Assembly: GCA_030066015.1 (NCBI GenBank)
Contig: JASJCL010000057.1
Span: forward strand, 1 to 43,764
Direction: 5' to 3'
DNA length: 43,764 bases
From: Desulfosarcinaceae bacterium
GTDB taxonomy: Bacteria > Desulfobacterota > Desulfobacteria > Desulfobacterales > Desulfosarcinaceae
In this document: positions 15,956 to 24,220 of the stretch, one piece after another
Position numbering within the stretch: the stretch's first letter is position 1
How the letters are laid out: every line of letters starts with the position of its first letter
Translations under genes and position numbers: made by a program
The notes under the pieces: generated by a model
Databases searched by the model: none
The model's input: only the letters and a program-made list of their open reading frames with translations
What the model was told of the DNA's origin: nothing

Positions 15956-16807
15956 ATGGCCCTTCGACGCGACCGCATCGGTACGACCATCCGCCAGATC
16001 CCCTTCCGCTATAATCGGGACACGCTGATCCAATATGCCCTGGGCATCGGCTGCGGGAGCGACGCGGCCGACTTGGGATACATCTACGAGAAGGAACTCA
16101 CAGCGTTTCCCACCTTCGCCGTGGTGCCCTTCATGGCCTACTACATGACCGATTTTATCGCCTATGCGGGGCTCGATCTGCAGCATCTGCTGCACGGTGA
16201 ACATCACATCGCGCTCCACAGGCCCATGCCGCTGGAAGGCACCGTTTTCACCGATTTTGTGTGGGAGGCGGTTTTCGACAAGGGCGATACGGGTGCCCTC
16301 ATTCAGACAAGCAGTGTGACGAAGACGGCTAAAGGTGAGCGGCTCTATGAGAACCAGGCCCTCTTCCTGGATCGCAGCGCGGGCAATTTCGGCGGCGAAC
16401 GGGGCCCGCGGGTTGTGCCGCGAGACATGGCGACCCTGGGAGCGCCCGCCTTCCGGGAGCGATTCACCACCAGCCCCCGCCAGGCCGCTCTCTACCGGCT
16501 CAGCGGCGACAAGAATCCCCTCCACATCGATCCCGACTTCGCCCGGCGGTCCGGATTCGCCCAACCCATCCTGCACGGGCTGTGCAGTTTCGCCATCGCC
16601 TGCCGGGCGGCGGTGAAGCGTCTCTGCGACGATGATCCCGCCCGATTGGCCAGCTTCGGCGCGCGTTTCACGGGTGCCGTCACGCCCGGCGACGTTCTGA
16701 TCACCACGGGCTGGGCGGGCGAGGCACCTGGCAGCTACCATCTCCAGGCCACCAATCAGGAGGGGCTGGTCGTCCTTGCCAATGCCGTGCTCCAGCTTCG
16801 CCGATAG
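15956..16807 (+). CDS. MaoC-type enoyl-CoA hydratase (double hotdog)
   Basis: The product is 283 residues from the ATG at 15956 (AAAGG upstream). An open extension back to 15833 lacks a ribosome binding site; positions 15650-15955 otherwise hold no gene. Two hotdog domains are present. The first (residues about 10-130) contains FPTFAVVPFM. The second carries the hydratase-2 motif around SGDKNPLHIDPDFA, with the catalytic Asp and His, then GFAQPILHG. This layout matches the hydratase part of multifunctional enzyme type 2. It adds water to trans-2-enoyl-CoA to give (R)-3-hydroxyacyl-CoA in fatty-acid oxidation or polyester synthesis. No other fatty-acid genes are adjacent. Confidence 0.87.
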   Translation: MALRRDRIGTTIRQIPFRYNRDTLIQYALGIGCGSDAADLGYIYEKELTAFPTFAVVPFMAYYMTDFIAYAGLDLQHLLHGEHHIALHRPMPLEGTVFTDFVWEAVFDKGDTGALIQTSSVTKTAKGERLYENQALFLDRSAGNFGGERGPRVVPRDMATLGAPAFRERFTTSPRQAALYRLSGDKNPLHIDPDFARRSGFAQPILHGLCSFAIACRAAVKRLCDDDPARLASFGARFTGAVTPGDVLITTGWAGEAPGSYHLQATNQEGLVVLANAVLQLRR

Positions 16808-16856
16808 CGTGCTGCGGTTTTCCCGGCCCATTGCATTGCACCGTACCTGCAGGAAA

Positions 16857-17180
16857 TTAGGCACTCCCGTTGATCAGCCAGTACACGATGCTGTTGACCA
16901 GGTAGTAGATGCCGACCAGCTCTGCCATCAAACAGATACCATAGTACCACAGCCGCCGAATGAGGGGTGTGGGTAAAATGGTGGCCAGACTGACGGTCCC
17001 CAGGCAGATCAGGGAGATAAAGGTGTAGAAGTATCCCTTCGCCACCAGCCCGGTGAGAAAGAAGAGACTGATGTTCAGAATGACGAGCAAATTGTTCAGG
17101 CGCGTCAGATTGGCCCAGAAAACCGCATGATCGGTGATGAAGGCCCGCTCCCACTGTGTGTACTGCTCCGAGATAGGCAT
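16857..17180 (-). CDS. Small three-helix membrane protein of unknown function
   Basis: The product is 107 residues. The second of two ATGs (17180) is chosen because GGAGG lies six bases before it and overlaps the first. Hydrophobic segments run at about residues 28-46, 50-70 and 79-103, after a charged N-terminus (SEQYTQWERAFITDH). No family is recognised. It is convergent with the hydratase gene. Confidence 0.72.
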   Translation of the reverse strand: MPISEQYTQWERAFITDHAVFWANLTRLNNLLVILNISLFFLTGLVAKGYFYTFISLICLGTVSLATILPTPLIRRLWYYGICLMAELVGIYYLVNSIVYWLINGSA

Positions 17181-17727
17181 AGACATCCTCCGTCAGCGGA
17201 AAACAGATCTCTATTCGGGTTTCCCAGCCGCCATCTGATCAGTCGCAAGGGAGCATCAAACCTTACGCCGGCGCCCTGCGTTGACCAATCTGGGATCGCC
17301 TGTAAGGTTTTGGGACGGTGGGCGACGAAGGGGATAAATGGTGTGAAGGGCGGCGCCTGCAAGCGACCGTCCCTTTGCACAGCAAGTATATCCGCGCAGA
17401 ATTGCCGCCGCATGGGGCGGACCGGGGCAGATTACGGCGGTTGCCATGCACCGCCGAACCATCCACCCCGATCGTTCGGCCCTTTATGAACAAGCCTTCG
17501 GCAAGTGTGCCAGGGGATAGTGGTGCAGCGCCTCACCGGCGATTCATAAGGATATGAAGCACATGGTGGGTGCGCTGAAAGCGACGCTCTAAACCACCCG
17601 CTGCCGACGGGGCCTCGATCGGGCCGGCCGCGGTCGCTCCGAGTGGCCGCCGCTGGACCAGTCGTTTCGATCCACAGCGGGTCGATGACGCGCTGAGGAC
17701 TCAACCGATCATTCCAAGGATGAAATC
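17181..17727. other. Intergenic region before the fused oxidoreductase
   Basis: Several overlapping short frames are open on both strands, as is usual in GC-rich DNA. None has a ribosome binding site or motifs. The promoter of the downstream fusion gene is expected near its 3' end. Confidence 0.45.
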
Positions 17728-19869
17728 ATGCAGAAAATCGCATCCAAGCTCCTCCTCATCTCGGTCATTCTTATACTGGCGATTCTTTTCTTCAGCCTGG
17801 ACCTGGGACAGTACTTCACTCTGGAAAACCTCAAACGCCACCAGTCGAGTGTCAACGATTTCTACACGAACCACCGTCTGTTGACGATCTCGATCTACTT
17901 TCTGGCCTATGTGGCCATCGCGGCCCTCAGCCTGCCCGGCGCGGTGATCATGACACTGGCCGGCGGGGCCATCTTCGGGCTGGGCATTGGTACCATCGTC
18001 ATCAGCTTCGCCTCCTCCATCGGCGCCACGCTGGCCTTCCTGGTGTCGCGGTTCTTATTGCGGGACATGGTGGAGAACAAGTTCGGCGACAAGCTGAGGA
18101 CCATCAACGAGGGCATCCGCAAGGATGGCGCCTTCTACCTGTTTACCCTGCGCCTGGTGCCCATTTTTCCCTTTTTCGTCATCAACCTGGTGATGGGTTT
18201 GACCCCCATCCGGCCCCTGATCTTCTACCTGGTCAGCCAGATTGGTATGCTGCCGGGAACTGTGGTGTACGTCAACGCCGGTACGCAATTGGCCCGGTTG
18301 GATTCACTACAGGGAATCCTCTCGCCGGGACTACTCTTCTCCTTCGCCCTGCTGGGGATCTTTCCCTGGATCGCCAAGACACTCGTGGCAACCATCAAAC
18401 GCCGACGGGCTTTCGCCAAATGGCCCCGGCCCGACCACTACGACTACAACATGATCGTCATCGGCGGTGGCTCTGCCGGGCTGGTGGCCGCTTACATCGG
18501 CGCGGCGGTGAAGGCCAGGGTGGCGCTGGTGGAAAAGCACAAGATGGGGGGCGACTGCCTCAACACCGGCTGCGTTCCGAGCAAGGCGTTGATCCGTTCC
18601 GCCAAGATGCTGGCCTACGCCGGGCGGGCCAGGGAGTTTGGCTTCGAAGCGGCGCAGGTGGACTTCAACTTCAGTGCGGTGATGGAGCGGGTGCAGAAAG
18701 TGGTCCGGACGGTGGCACCCCATGACAGTGTGGAGCGCTACACCAAACTGGGCGTCGAAGTCTTCGAAGGGGAAGCTCGGATCACCTCCCCCTTCACCGT
18801 CGAAGTGGACGGTCGCGAACTGACCACGCGCAACATCATCCTGGCCACCGGGGCGCGACCCTTTGTCCCCCCTATTCCGGGTCTGAACGACATCGAATAC
18901 CTCACCTCCGATACGGTCTGGTCCCTGCGGGAACTGCCGCAACGCCTGCTGGTGCTGGGCGGCGGCCCCATCGGCAGCGAACTGACCCAGACCTTCGGCC
19001 GAATGGGATCGAAGGTGACCCAGGTGGAGATGATGGACCGCATTCTAGTGCGCGAAGACCCCGACGTTTCGCAGATGGTGCGCGACCGCTTCGAATCGGA
19101 AGGCATCGAGGTGCTGACCGGACACAAGGCGCTGCGGGTGGAGAATACCGGCCCCGGGCACACCCTGATTTGTGAAGGCCCCAACGGAGAGGTGGCCATT
19201 GCGTTCGACGCCATTCTCGTCGCGGTCGGGCGTGCGGCCAACACCACGGGCTTCGGCCTGGAAGAGATCGGGGTGGAACTCAACCCCAACGGCACAGTTG
19301 CCGCCAATGGCCTCTTGCAGACCAATTTTCCCAACATCTTCGCCAGCGGCGATGTGGCTGGCCCCTATCAGTTTACCCACACCGCCGCACATCAATCCTG
19401 GTACGCCGCCGTCAATGCCCTCTTCGGACGCTTCAAGTCGTTCAAGGCCGACTACCGCGTGATTCCCTGGGCCACTTTTACCGATCCGGAGGTGGCCCGG
19501 GTGGGGCTCAATCAGACGGAGGCCGACGAGAAAGGCGTCCCCTACGAAGTCACCACCTACGGCATCGACGATCTGGATCGGGCCATCGCCGACAGCGAGG
19601 ATCACGGTCTGGTGCGGGTGCTCACCAAACCGGGATCGGACAAGATCCTGGGCGTGACCATCGTGGGCGCCCACGCCGGCGACCTGATCAGCGAATACGT
19701 TTTGGCCATGAAGCACAACCTGGGGCTCAACAAGATCCTGGGGACCATCCATATCTACCCAACGCTGGCCGAAGCCAACAAGTATGCGGCCGGCATGTGG
19801 AAAAAGGCCCACGCGCCCCAGGGTCTCCTGCGGTGGGTGGGCCGTTACCATGCCTGGATGCGGAGTTGA
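17728..19869 (+). CDS. TVP38/TMEM64-type membrane domain fused to mercuric-reductase-like oxidoreductase
   Basis: The 713-residue product has AAGGATGA before its ATG. Residues 1-225 are a DedA-superfamily TVP38 membrane domain (LSLPGAVIMTLAGGAIFG near 68-85, then RLVPIFPFFVINLVMG). Residues 238-710 are a class I pyridine-nucleotide disulfide oxidoreductase. FAD binds at MIVIGGGSAGLVAA, the redox pair is Cys277/Cys282 in GGDCLNTGCVPSK, NAD(P)H binds at VLGGGPIGSELTQ, and the C-terminal catalytic His-Glu is in HIYPTLAEANK. The C-terminal Cys pair that takes Hg(II) in MerA is absent, so mercury reduction is unlikely. Membrane tethering suggests reduction of a quinone, lipid-soluble disulfide or similar substrate. 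The same fusion is known from other bacteria, but its reaction is not established to my knowledge. Confidence 0.92.
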   Translation: MQKIASKLLLISVILILAILFFSLDLGQYFTLENLKRHQSSVNDFYTNHRLLTISIYFLAYVAIAALSLPGAVIMTLAGGAIFGLGIGTIVISFASSIGATLAFLVSRFLLRDMVENKFGDKLRTINEGIRKDGAFYLFTLRLVPIFPFFVINLVMGLTPIRPLIFYLVSQIGMLPGTVVYVNAGTQLARLDSLQGILSPGLLFSFALLGIFPWIAKTLVATIKRRRAFAKWPRPDHYDYNMIVIGGGSAGLVAAYIGAAVKARVALVEKHKMGGDCLNTGCVPSKALIRSAKMLAYAGRAREFGFEAAQVDFNFSAVMERVQKVVRTVAPHDSVERYTKLGVEVFEGEARITSPFTVEVDGRELTTRNIILATGARPFVPPIPGLNDIEYLTSDTVWSLRELPQRLLVLGGGPIGSELTQTFGRMGSKVTQVEMMDRILVREDPDVSQMVRDRFESEGIEVLTGHKALRVENTGPGHTLICEGPNGEVAIAFDAILVAVGRAANTTGFGLEEIGVELNPNGTVAANGLLQTNFPNIFASGDVAGPYQFTHTAAHQSWYAAVNALFGRFKSFKADYRVIPWATFTDPEVARVGLNQTEADEKGVPYEVTTYGIDDLDRAIADSEDHGLVRVLTKPGSDKILGVTIVGAHAGDLISEYVLAMKHNLGLNKILGTIHIYPTLAEANKYAAGMWKKAHAPQGLLRWVGRYHAWMRS

Positions 19870-19971
19870 TTCCCATGGGCAGCGTGACTTGAATCATTGG
19901 CCAGATCTGCTATCCTTAAGCCTCTTTTTCGGCCAACCATCATAAAGCCATGAAGGGGCGACAGTCTGAAG

Positions 19972-20559
19972 ATGAAGACGGCACTGGCGTTAGATGCAGA
20001 TCAGTGGGTGGATGCCTATGGGGATGCGCTATATCGATTCGCCCTGCAGCGGGTCAAACAGATCGAGGTGGCGGAAGACTTGGTCCAGGAAACCTTCCTG
20101 GCCGCCGTGCAGGCCCAGGAGCGCTTCAAGGGGCAGTCATCGGAGAAGACCTGGCTCTTCTCCATTCTCAAGCACAAGCTCATCGATTATTACCGCAAGC
20201 AGAGGACCCGCAATCGGAGCGAAGTGCTGACCGACGACGAAGGCGCGGTAGATCGGATGTTCAAGGCCGACGGCCATTGGCAGGAGCCCCCGACGCCCTG
20301 GCATGGCGATCCCGGCAGATCCCATGATGTGCGAGAGTTTCTGGACGCCTTCTATGATTGTCTGGGACATCTGCCCGAACGCACGGCCAAGGCCTTCGCC
20401 TATCGCGAGATCGATGGACTGAGCACCGACGATATCTGTCAGCGGTTGGAGATCAGCGCCTCCAACTGCTGGGTCATTCTCTACCGCGCCCGCATGCTGC
20501 TGCGGAAATGTTTGGAAGGAACCGGAATCGGCAAACCGGTGGAAGCGAGTGCCACATGA
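19972..20559 (+). CDS. ECF-type RNA polymerase sigma factor
   Basis: The product is 195 residues. Region 2 includes YRFALQRVKQIEVAEDLVQE and the promoter -10 contact segment EKTWLFSILKHKLIDYYRKQ. Region 4 is a helix-turn-helix with LPERTAKAFAYREIDGLS and QRLEISASNCWVILYRAR. Regions 1 and 3 are absent, as in group 4 sigma factors. Its TGA overlaps the ATG of the anti-sigma gene (ATGA at 20556-20559), the normal arrangement for a sigma held inactive by its partner. A strong ribosome binding site was not seen. Confidence 0.92.
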   Translation: MKTALALDADQWVDAYGDALYRFALQRVKQIEVAEDLVQETFLAAVQAQERFKGQSSEKTWLFSILKHKLIDYYRKQRTRNRSEVLTDDEGAVDRMFKADGHWQEPPTPWHGDPGRSHDVREFLDAFYDCLGHLPERTAKAFAYREIDGLSTDDICQRLEISASNCWVILYRARMLLRKCLEGTGIGKPVEASAT

Positions 20560-20843
20560 GACATTGGATGTTCCGCTGCGATGAGGTATCAAAAAAGGTC
20601 TCTCTGGGCCTGGACGCCCCTATGCCACTGGGAACACGCCTTCTGATCCGCATGCACCAGTGGATGTGCCGCCACTGCAGTCGCTTCAACCGCCAGCTTC
20701 AGCGTCTGCGGGAGCTCAGCCGCTACGATGAGGAGATCCCCGCGGATCTCGACTGCCCGCCGGATCATCACCCCAACCTCTCCCCCGAAGCCCGCGAGCG
20801 GATCAAGGCCCGCTTGCGCTGCGAAGATATGGATAGATCCTGA
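20556..20843 (+). CDS. Zinc-binding anti-sigma factor (ZAS type)
   Basis: This 95-residue protein starts inside the sigma-factor stop codon. It contains HQWMCRHC, the HxxxCxxC zinc motif of ZAS anti-sigma domains, with an earlier cysteine (MFRC) as a further ligand. No membrane segment follows, so the protein is soluble. By analogy with RsrA-type proteins, zinc and cysteine chemistry may release the sigma factor under redox or metal stress. The target promoters were not identified; the fused oxidoreductase gene upstream is a possible member of the regulon. Confidence 0.8.
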   Translation: MRHWMFRCDEVSKKVSLGLDAPMPLGTRLLIRMHQWMCRHCSRFNRQLQRLRELSRYDEEIPADLDCPPDHHPNLSPEARERIKARLRCEDMDRS

Positions 20844-20921
20844 CAGTCGCTCTTCTCCCGGAGCGGTTCCCGCCATATCGCCCGGTCGCTCGCCGCAGCA
20901 GCCAACACGCCGGCGAGCGCC

Positions 20922-22253
20922 TTAGAAATAGCGGCTCAGCCATAGATAGAGACGATCCGCGGGCGCCAGCCGCTGGGGATCCACCGGGCTGTCGACCGTG
21001 AACCCGCCGAACTCGCTGCCCCGCGCCCCCCAGTGCCATTGTCCGCCGAGGATCATCTGCCAGTCTTCGGCCAGGTCCCATAGCAGCTGGGGCTGCACGA
21101 GGCCGGAAGGGTCCCAGAGGTTGACGATGAGAGTGGTGTCCAGCCGGACCAAGGGATGGGCCTCCACCTGCACCTGTGCGGCCAGGTAATACTGCCCCAG
21201 GGTGAAGATCTCTCCGCGCGCCAGGCGCTCGGCGAGGACCTCATCCGCCAAAGCGGATGCGTAATCGCCCCGGTTGCCGAGCTCATTGTAGTAGAACTCC
21301 AACAGCCCGTAGAGATTCTTCCCGCGCCACATCCAGGCAGTGTCCAGATTGGCCACCAACTGGAGGTAATTATCCGCCACACTCCCATCGGCGACCTGGG
21401 TGTAGGTGGCATTGAGGCGCCACAGCGCCGCCCCCAGATAGCCGTTGCCGCCTACGCCCACGACGCTGTCGGCGTAGTGGCGCGCCCCCATCAGGTCGAC
21501 CTCAAGGCCGCTGATGGGGAGATGGAGCTTGACGGCGGTGGAGCCCTGGTCTTCCCGCAGATCGCCACTCTCGGGATCGCGTCGCGGCAGATAGAGCATC
21601 TCGGCATCTGCCGCGCCCAGGAGCCACCGCAGATGCAGCATATCTTCACCGGTCTTGTAGTCCCGCTGCACGGCTGTCGGTGCGAAGGGATTGAAAAGAT
21701 CCATGGGGTTGAAGATCAATCCGTCGCCCCAGGTGAGGGCCTGGCGGCCCAGCCGCAGGCTGCCCCAATCCGGCGTGTAGCTCAAGTGGAGACGATCGAG
21801 ACGCTGATAGACCAGATGGCGGTCCGTCTCACTTAGATTTCCGGTGAGATCCCATAAACGGCGACGGTCATCCACCCCTGTTTGGGGGAGGTACCCTCGC
21901 GGCAGGCCCGCGCCGGCACCGATCGATGCGGACCGGCTCTCGAGGGTATCGCCCGCCAGGGCCACCAGTTCGTAATGGGTATCCATGGCCCAGCGGCTGC
22001 CGGCCTGGAGCCGATGGTTGAGGCGCAGCTCGGCCTGCCCATCGAGATAGGGATCGCGGTCGACGACGCGCTGGGCGCTATCCGTTTCGAGGTGGGCCAC
22101 GCTGCCGATGGCGCGCAGATGACCGCCCAGTGCCATTTGAGGCGGCCATACTGCCGCTTTGCCGGGATCGGGTGCACTGCTGACACCGAGGCACGCGATA
22201 AGAAGACAGCCGGCGAAGCGGCGCAACGCTGCTGGCAGGGGGAAGCCCTTCAT
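20922..22253 (-). CDS. Outer-membrane beta-barrel protein of the exporter operon
   Basis: The 443-residue product has a signal peptide (about residues 1-34). It continues with alternating beta strands and ends in the aromatic YLWLSRYF expected of outer-membrane barrels. A plug-like motif GRQALTWGDGLIFNPMDLFN resembles DUF1302-type proteins found beside RND/MMPL exporters. It is the last gene of the operon, and its ATG overlaps the stop of the ATPase gene. I infer it is the outer-membrane exit or acceptor for a hydrophobic substrate. Assignment to the DUF1302-like group is by motif only. Confidence 0.82.
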   Translation of the reverse strand: MKGFPLPAALRRFAGCLLIACLGVSSAPDPGKAAVWPPQMALGGHLRAIGSVAHLETDSAQRVVDRDPYLDGQAELRLNHRLQAGSRWAMDTHYELVALAGDTLESRSASIGAGAGLPRGYLPQTGVDDRRRLWDLTGNLSETDRHLVYQRLDRLHLSYTPDWGSLRLGRQALTWGDGLIFNPMDLFNPFAPTAVQRDYKTGEDMLHLRWLLGAADAEMLYLPRRDPESGDLREDQGSTAVKLHLPISGLEVDLMGARHYADSVVGVGGNGYLGAALWRLNATYTQVADGSVADNYLQLVANLDTAWMWRGKNLYGLLEFYYNELGNRGDYASALADEVLAERLARGEIFTLGQYYLAAQVQVEAHPLVRLDTTLIVNLWDPSGLVQPQLLWDLAEDWQMILGGQWHWGARGSEFGGFTVDSPVDPQRLAPADRLYLWLSRYF

Positions 22254-22951
22254 CGGTGCTCGGATGCCTTGTGCAGGTCGTCGGCGATGCGCCCGTCGCG
22301 GATCTGAACGATGCGACGGGCATAGGCCATCACCATCTCGTCGTGCGTGGAGAAGATGAAGGTCACGCCGCGGTCGCTGTTCATCCGCTGCATGAGGTGG
22401 AGCAGGCCCTCGCCGGTTTTGGAGTCGAGGTTGGCGGTGGGTTCGTCGGCCAGGACGATGCTCGGATTGGAGACGATGGCGCGCGCCACGGCCACCCGCT
22501 GCTGCTGGCCGCCGGAGAGCTCGGCGGGGCGCCGGTGGGCCATTCCCTCCAGTCCAACGACGGCCAGCACCTCCCGGGCGCGTCGGCGCCGTTCCCTGGC
22601 GGCGACCCCCTGTAGCAGCATGACGTACTCCACGTTCTCAAGGGCCGAGAGCACCGGAATCAGGTTATAGGCCTGAAAGACAAAGCCGATGCGATGGAGG
22701 CGCAGATCGGCCAGTTGGGCCTTGCTCTGGCGGGCGTATTCGCGGCCGTCCACCCGAATGGTGCCGCTGTCCGCGTCGTCCAGACCGCCGATGAGGTTGA
22801 GCAGGGTGGTCTTGCCGGAGCCTGAAGGACCGGCCAGCGCCATGAAGCCGCCGGCCTCCACGCACAGATCGATCTCCGCCAGGGCCGGCACAACGAGCTT
22901 GCCTTGCCGGTAGCTTTTAGACACGCCGTTACATTCGACGATGGTGCCCAT
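22250..22951 (-). CDS. ABC transporter ATPase, LolD/MacB type
   Basis: The product is 233 residues, with AAGGAAG nine bases before the ATG. It has Walker A (GPSGSGKTT, Lys47), the signature LSGGQQQRVAVARAI and Walker B VLADEPTANLD. LolD-type ATPases pair with FtsX-fold permeases and drive extraction or mechanical transfer of lipids and lipoproteins rather than classical transport. The two permeases that should partner it lie directly upstream. An alternative reading is a MacB-like drug exporter, but no MacA-type adaptor is present. Confidence 0.93.
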   Translation of the reverse strand: MGTIVECNGVSKSYRQGKLVVPALAEIDLCVEAGGFMALAGPSGSGKTTLLNLIGGLDDADSGTIRVDGREYARQSKAQLADLRLHRIGFVFQAYNLIPVLSALENVEYVMLLQGVAARERRRRAREVLAVVGLEGMAHRRPAELSGGQQQRVAVARAIVSNPSIVLADEPTANLDSKTGEGLLHLMQRMNSDRGVTFIFSTHDEMVMAYARRIVQIRDGRIADDLHKASEHR

Positions 22952-22969
22952 CTGTTTCGATCTTCCTTT

Positions 22970-24220
22970 TCAATGGTGACGCATGGCGGCCACCGGGGTC
23001 ATGCGCGCGGCCTTGATGGCGGGGTAGAGACATACCAGCAGGCCCAGCAGCAGCACCACCAGATTGGCCCGCAGGAGGTCCCGGATCCACACCACCGGGG
23101 TGATGATGCGCGCCATCCCCGCATAGGCGACCCCCTCCGCCATGGCCGACAGGTCGATCCCGGTGATGGAAAGGCCCCAGCAGGTGGCCAGCCCCAATAA
23201 ATTGCCGGCGCCGATGCCCAGCACGAGCATCAGCAAGGTTTCCAGCAGGACGCCGCGTACAATCCGCCCCGGTCGCATTCCCAGCGCCTTGAGCACGCCG
23301 AATTCGCGCATGCGTTCGAAGACGGCCATGAGCGTGGTGTTGAGAATACCAAAGCCCATGGCCACGAAAACGACGATGAACCAGATCAGTATGAAGGTGT
23401 CAAACATCTCCACGTAGGCCTTCAGCAGGGGAAGAATTTCCGGCCACGCTCGCACCCGCAGAGGGCTGCCCGCCAGGCGCGCTTTGAGGTCATTGGCCAC
23501 GGGAACCGCCATCTCGTGTGCGGGCAGCCGAATGGCGATCTCCGATATGCGGTTGCCCAGCTTCAGCAGTTGCTGGGCGGACTGGCGGTTGACGAAGAGA
23601 AAGCCCTTCTCCGTGTCGGCCATCTCGGCCTGGTAAATACCGCGGATGCGAAAGGCGCGGGAAACGATCTCGCCATCGCTGTCTTGGGCGGTGAGGATCA
23701 GCTTGCGGCCCAGACGGGTGTCGAACTGCTGTGCCAGGGCGCGTCCGATGAGGATGCCGCCCGTATCGCCGTCGGCGAGATAGGCGCCTTCGGTGACAGC
23801 GGTGCCGATGAAGGAGAGACGGGCCTCTGCCGCGGGGTCGATGCCCATCAGGATGGCCCCTCTGGTGTGGCGGGCGTTGCTGACCACCGCACCTATCCGG
23901 ATGCGCTGGGACCAGCGGCTGCCCGCCGGCAGAGCGTCCCTGGCGGCGCTCATCCAGGTCTCCGGATCTGAGATGCTGTGCTCAATGGCGGGATCGTCGG
24001 GGTACGCCTGCTGGTGAATCTGGATGTGACCGGTGAGGGTGTCGATATTGTTCTGGATCATCCCGATCAAGATACCCCGCATCAATGCCCCCAAGCCCAC
24101 CATACTCCAGACGCCAATGATGACGGCGGTCAGGATCACGGCGGTCCGGCGGGGATTGCGCCAAATGTTGCGCCAGGCAAGCTGCAGTTCCATGGTCACC
24201 ACGTCCAGATTCCCGATCAT
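22970..24220 (-). CDS. FtsX/LolC-type ABC permease, second copy
   Basis: The product is 416 residues from the ATG at 24220, which overlaps the stop of the preceding permease (ATGA). A longer open frame upstream is only a shadow of that gene. The start MELQLAWRNIWRNPRRTAV and the first membrane helix are followed by a periplasmic MacB-PCD-like domain (about residues 45-270). Three C-terminal helices then carry GILNTTLMAVFERMREFGVL, the coupling-helix region typical of FtsX permeases. It probably forms a heterodimer with the other permease. The similar openings of the two proteins suggest gene duplication. Confidence 0.88.
   Translation of the reverse strand: MIGNLDVVTMELQLAWRNIWRNPRRTAVILTAVIIGVWSMVGLGALMRGILIGMIQNNIDTLTGHIQIHQQAYPDDPAIEHSISDPETWMSAARDALPAGSRWSQRIRIGAVVSNARHTRGAILMGIDPAAEARLSFIGTAVTEGAYLADGDTGGILIGRALAQQFDTRLGRKLILTAQDSDGEIVSRAFRIRGIYQAEMADTEKGFLFVNRQSAQQLLKLGNRISEIAIRLPAHEMAVPVANDLKARLAGSPLRVRAWPEILPLLKAYVEMFDTFILIWFIVVFVAMGFGILNTTLMAVFERMREFGVLKALGMRPGRIVRGVLLETLLMLVLGIGAGNLLGLATCWGLSITGIDLSAMAEGVAYAGMARIITPVVWIRDLLRANLVVLLLGLLVCLYPAIKAARMTPVAAMRHH

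Noticed and set aside
15650-16864. N-terminal extension of the coiled-coil protein to 604 codons
   Set aside because: The extension runs antisense through the enoyl-CoA hydratase gene and lacks protein-like composition; an ATG with a ribosome binding site exists at 15649.
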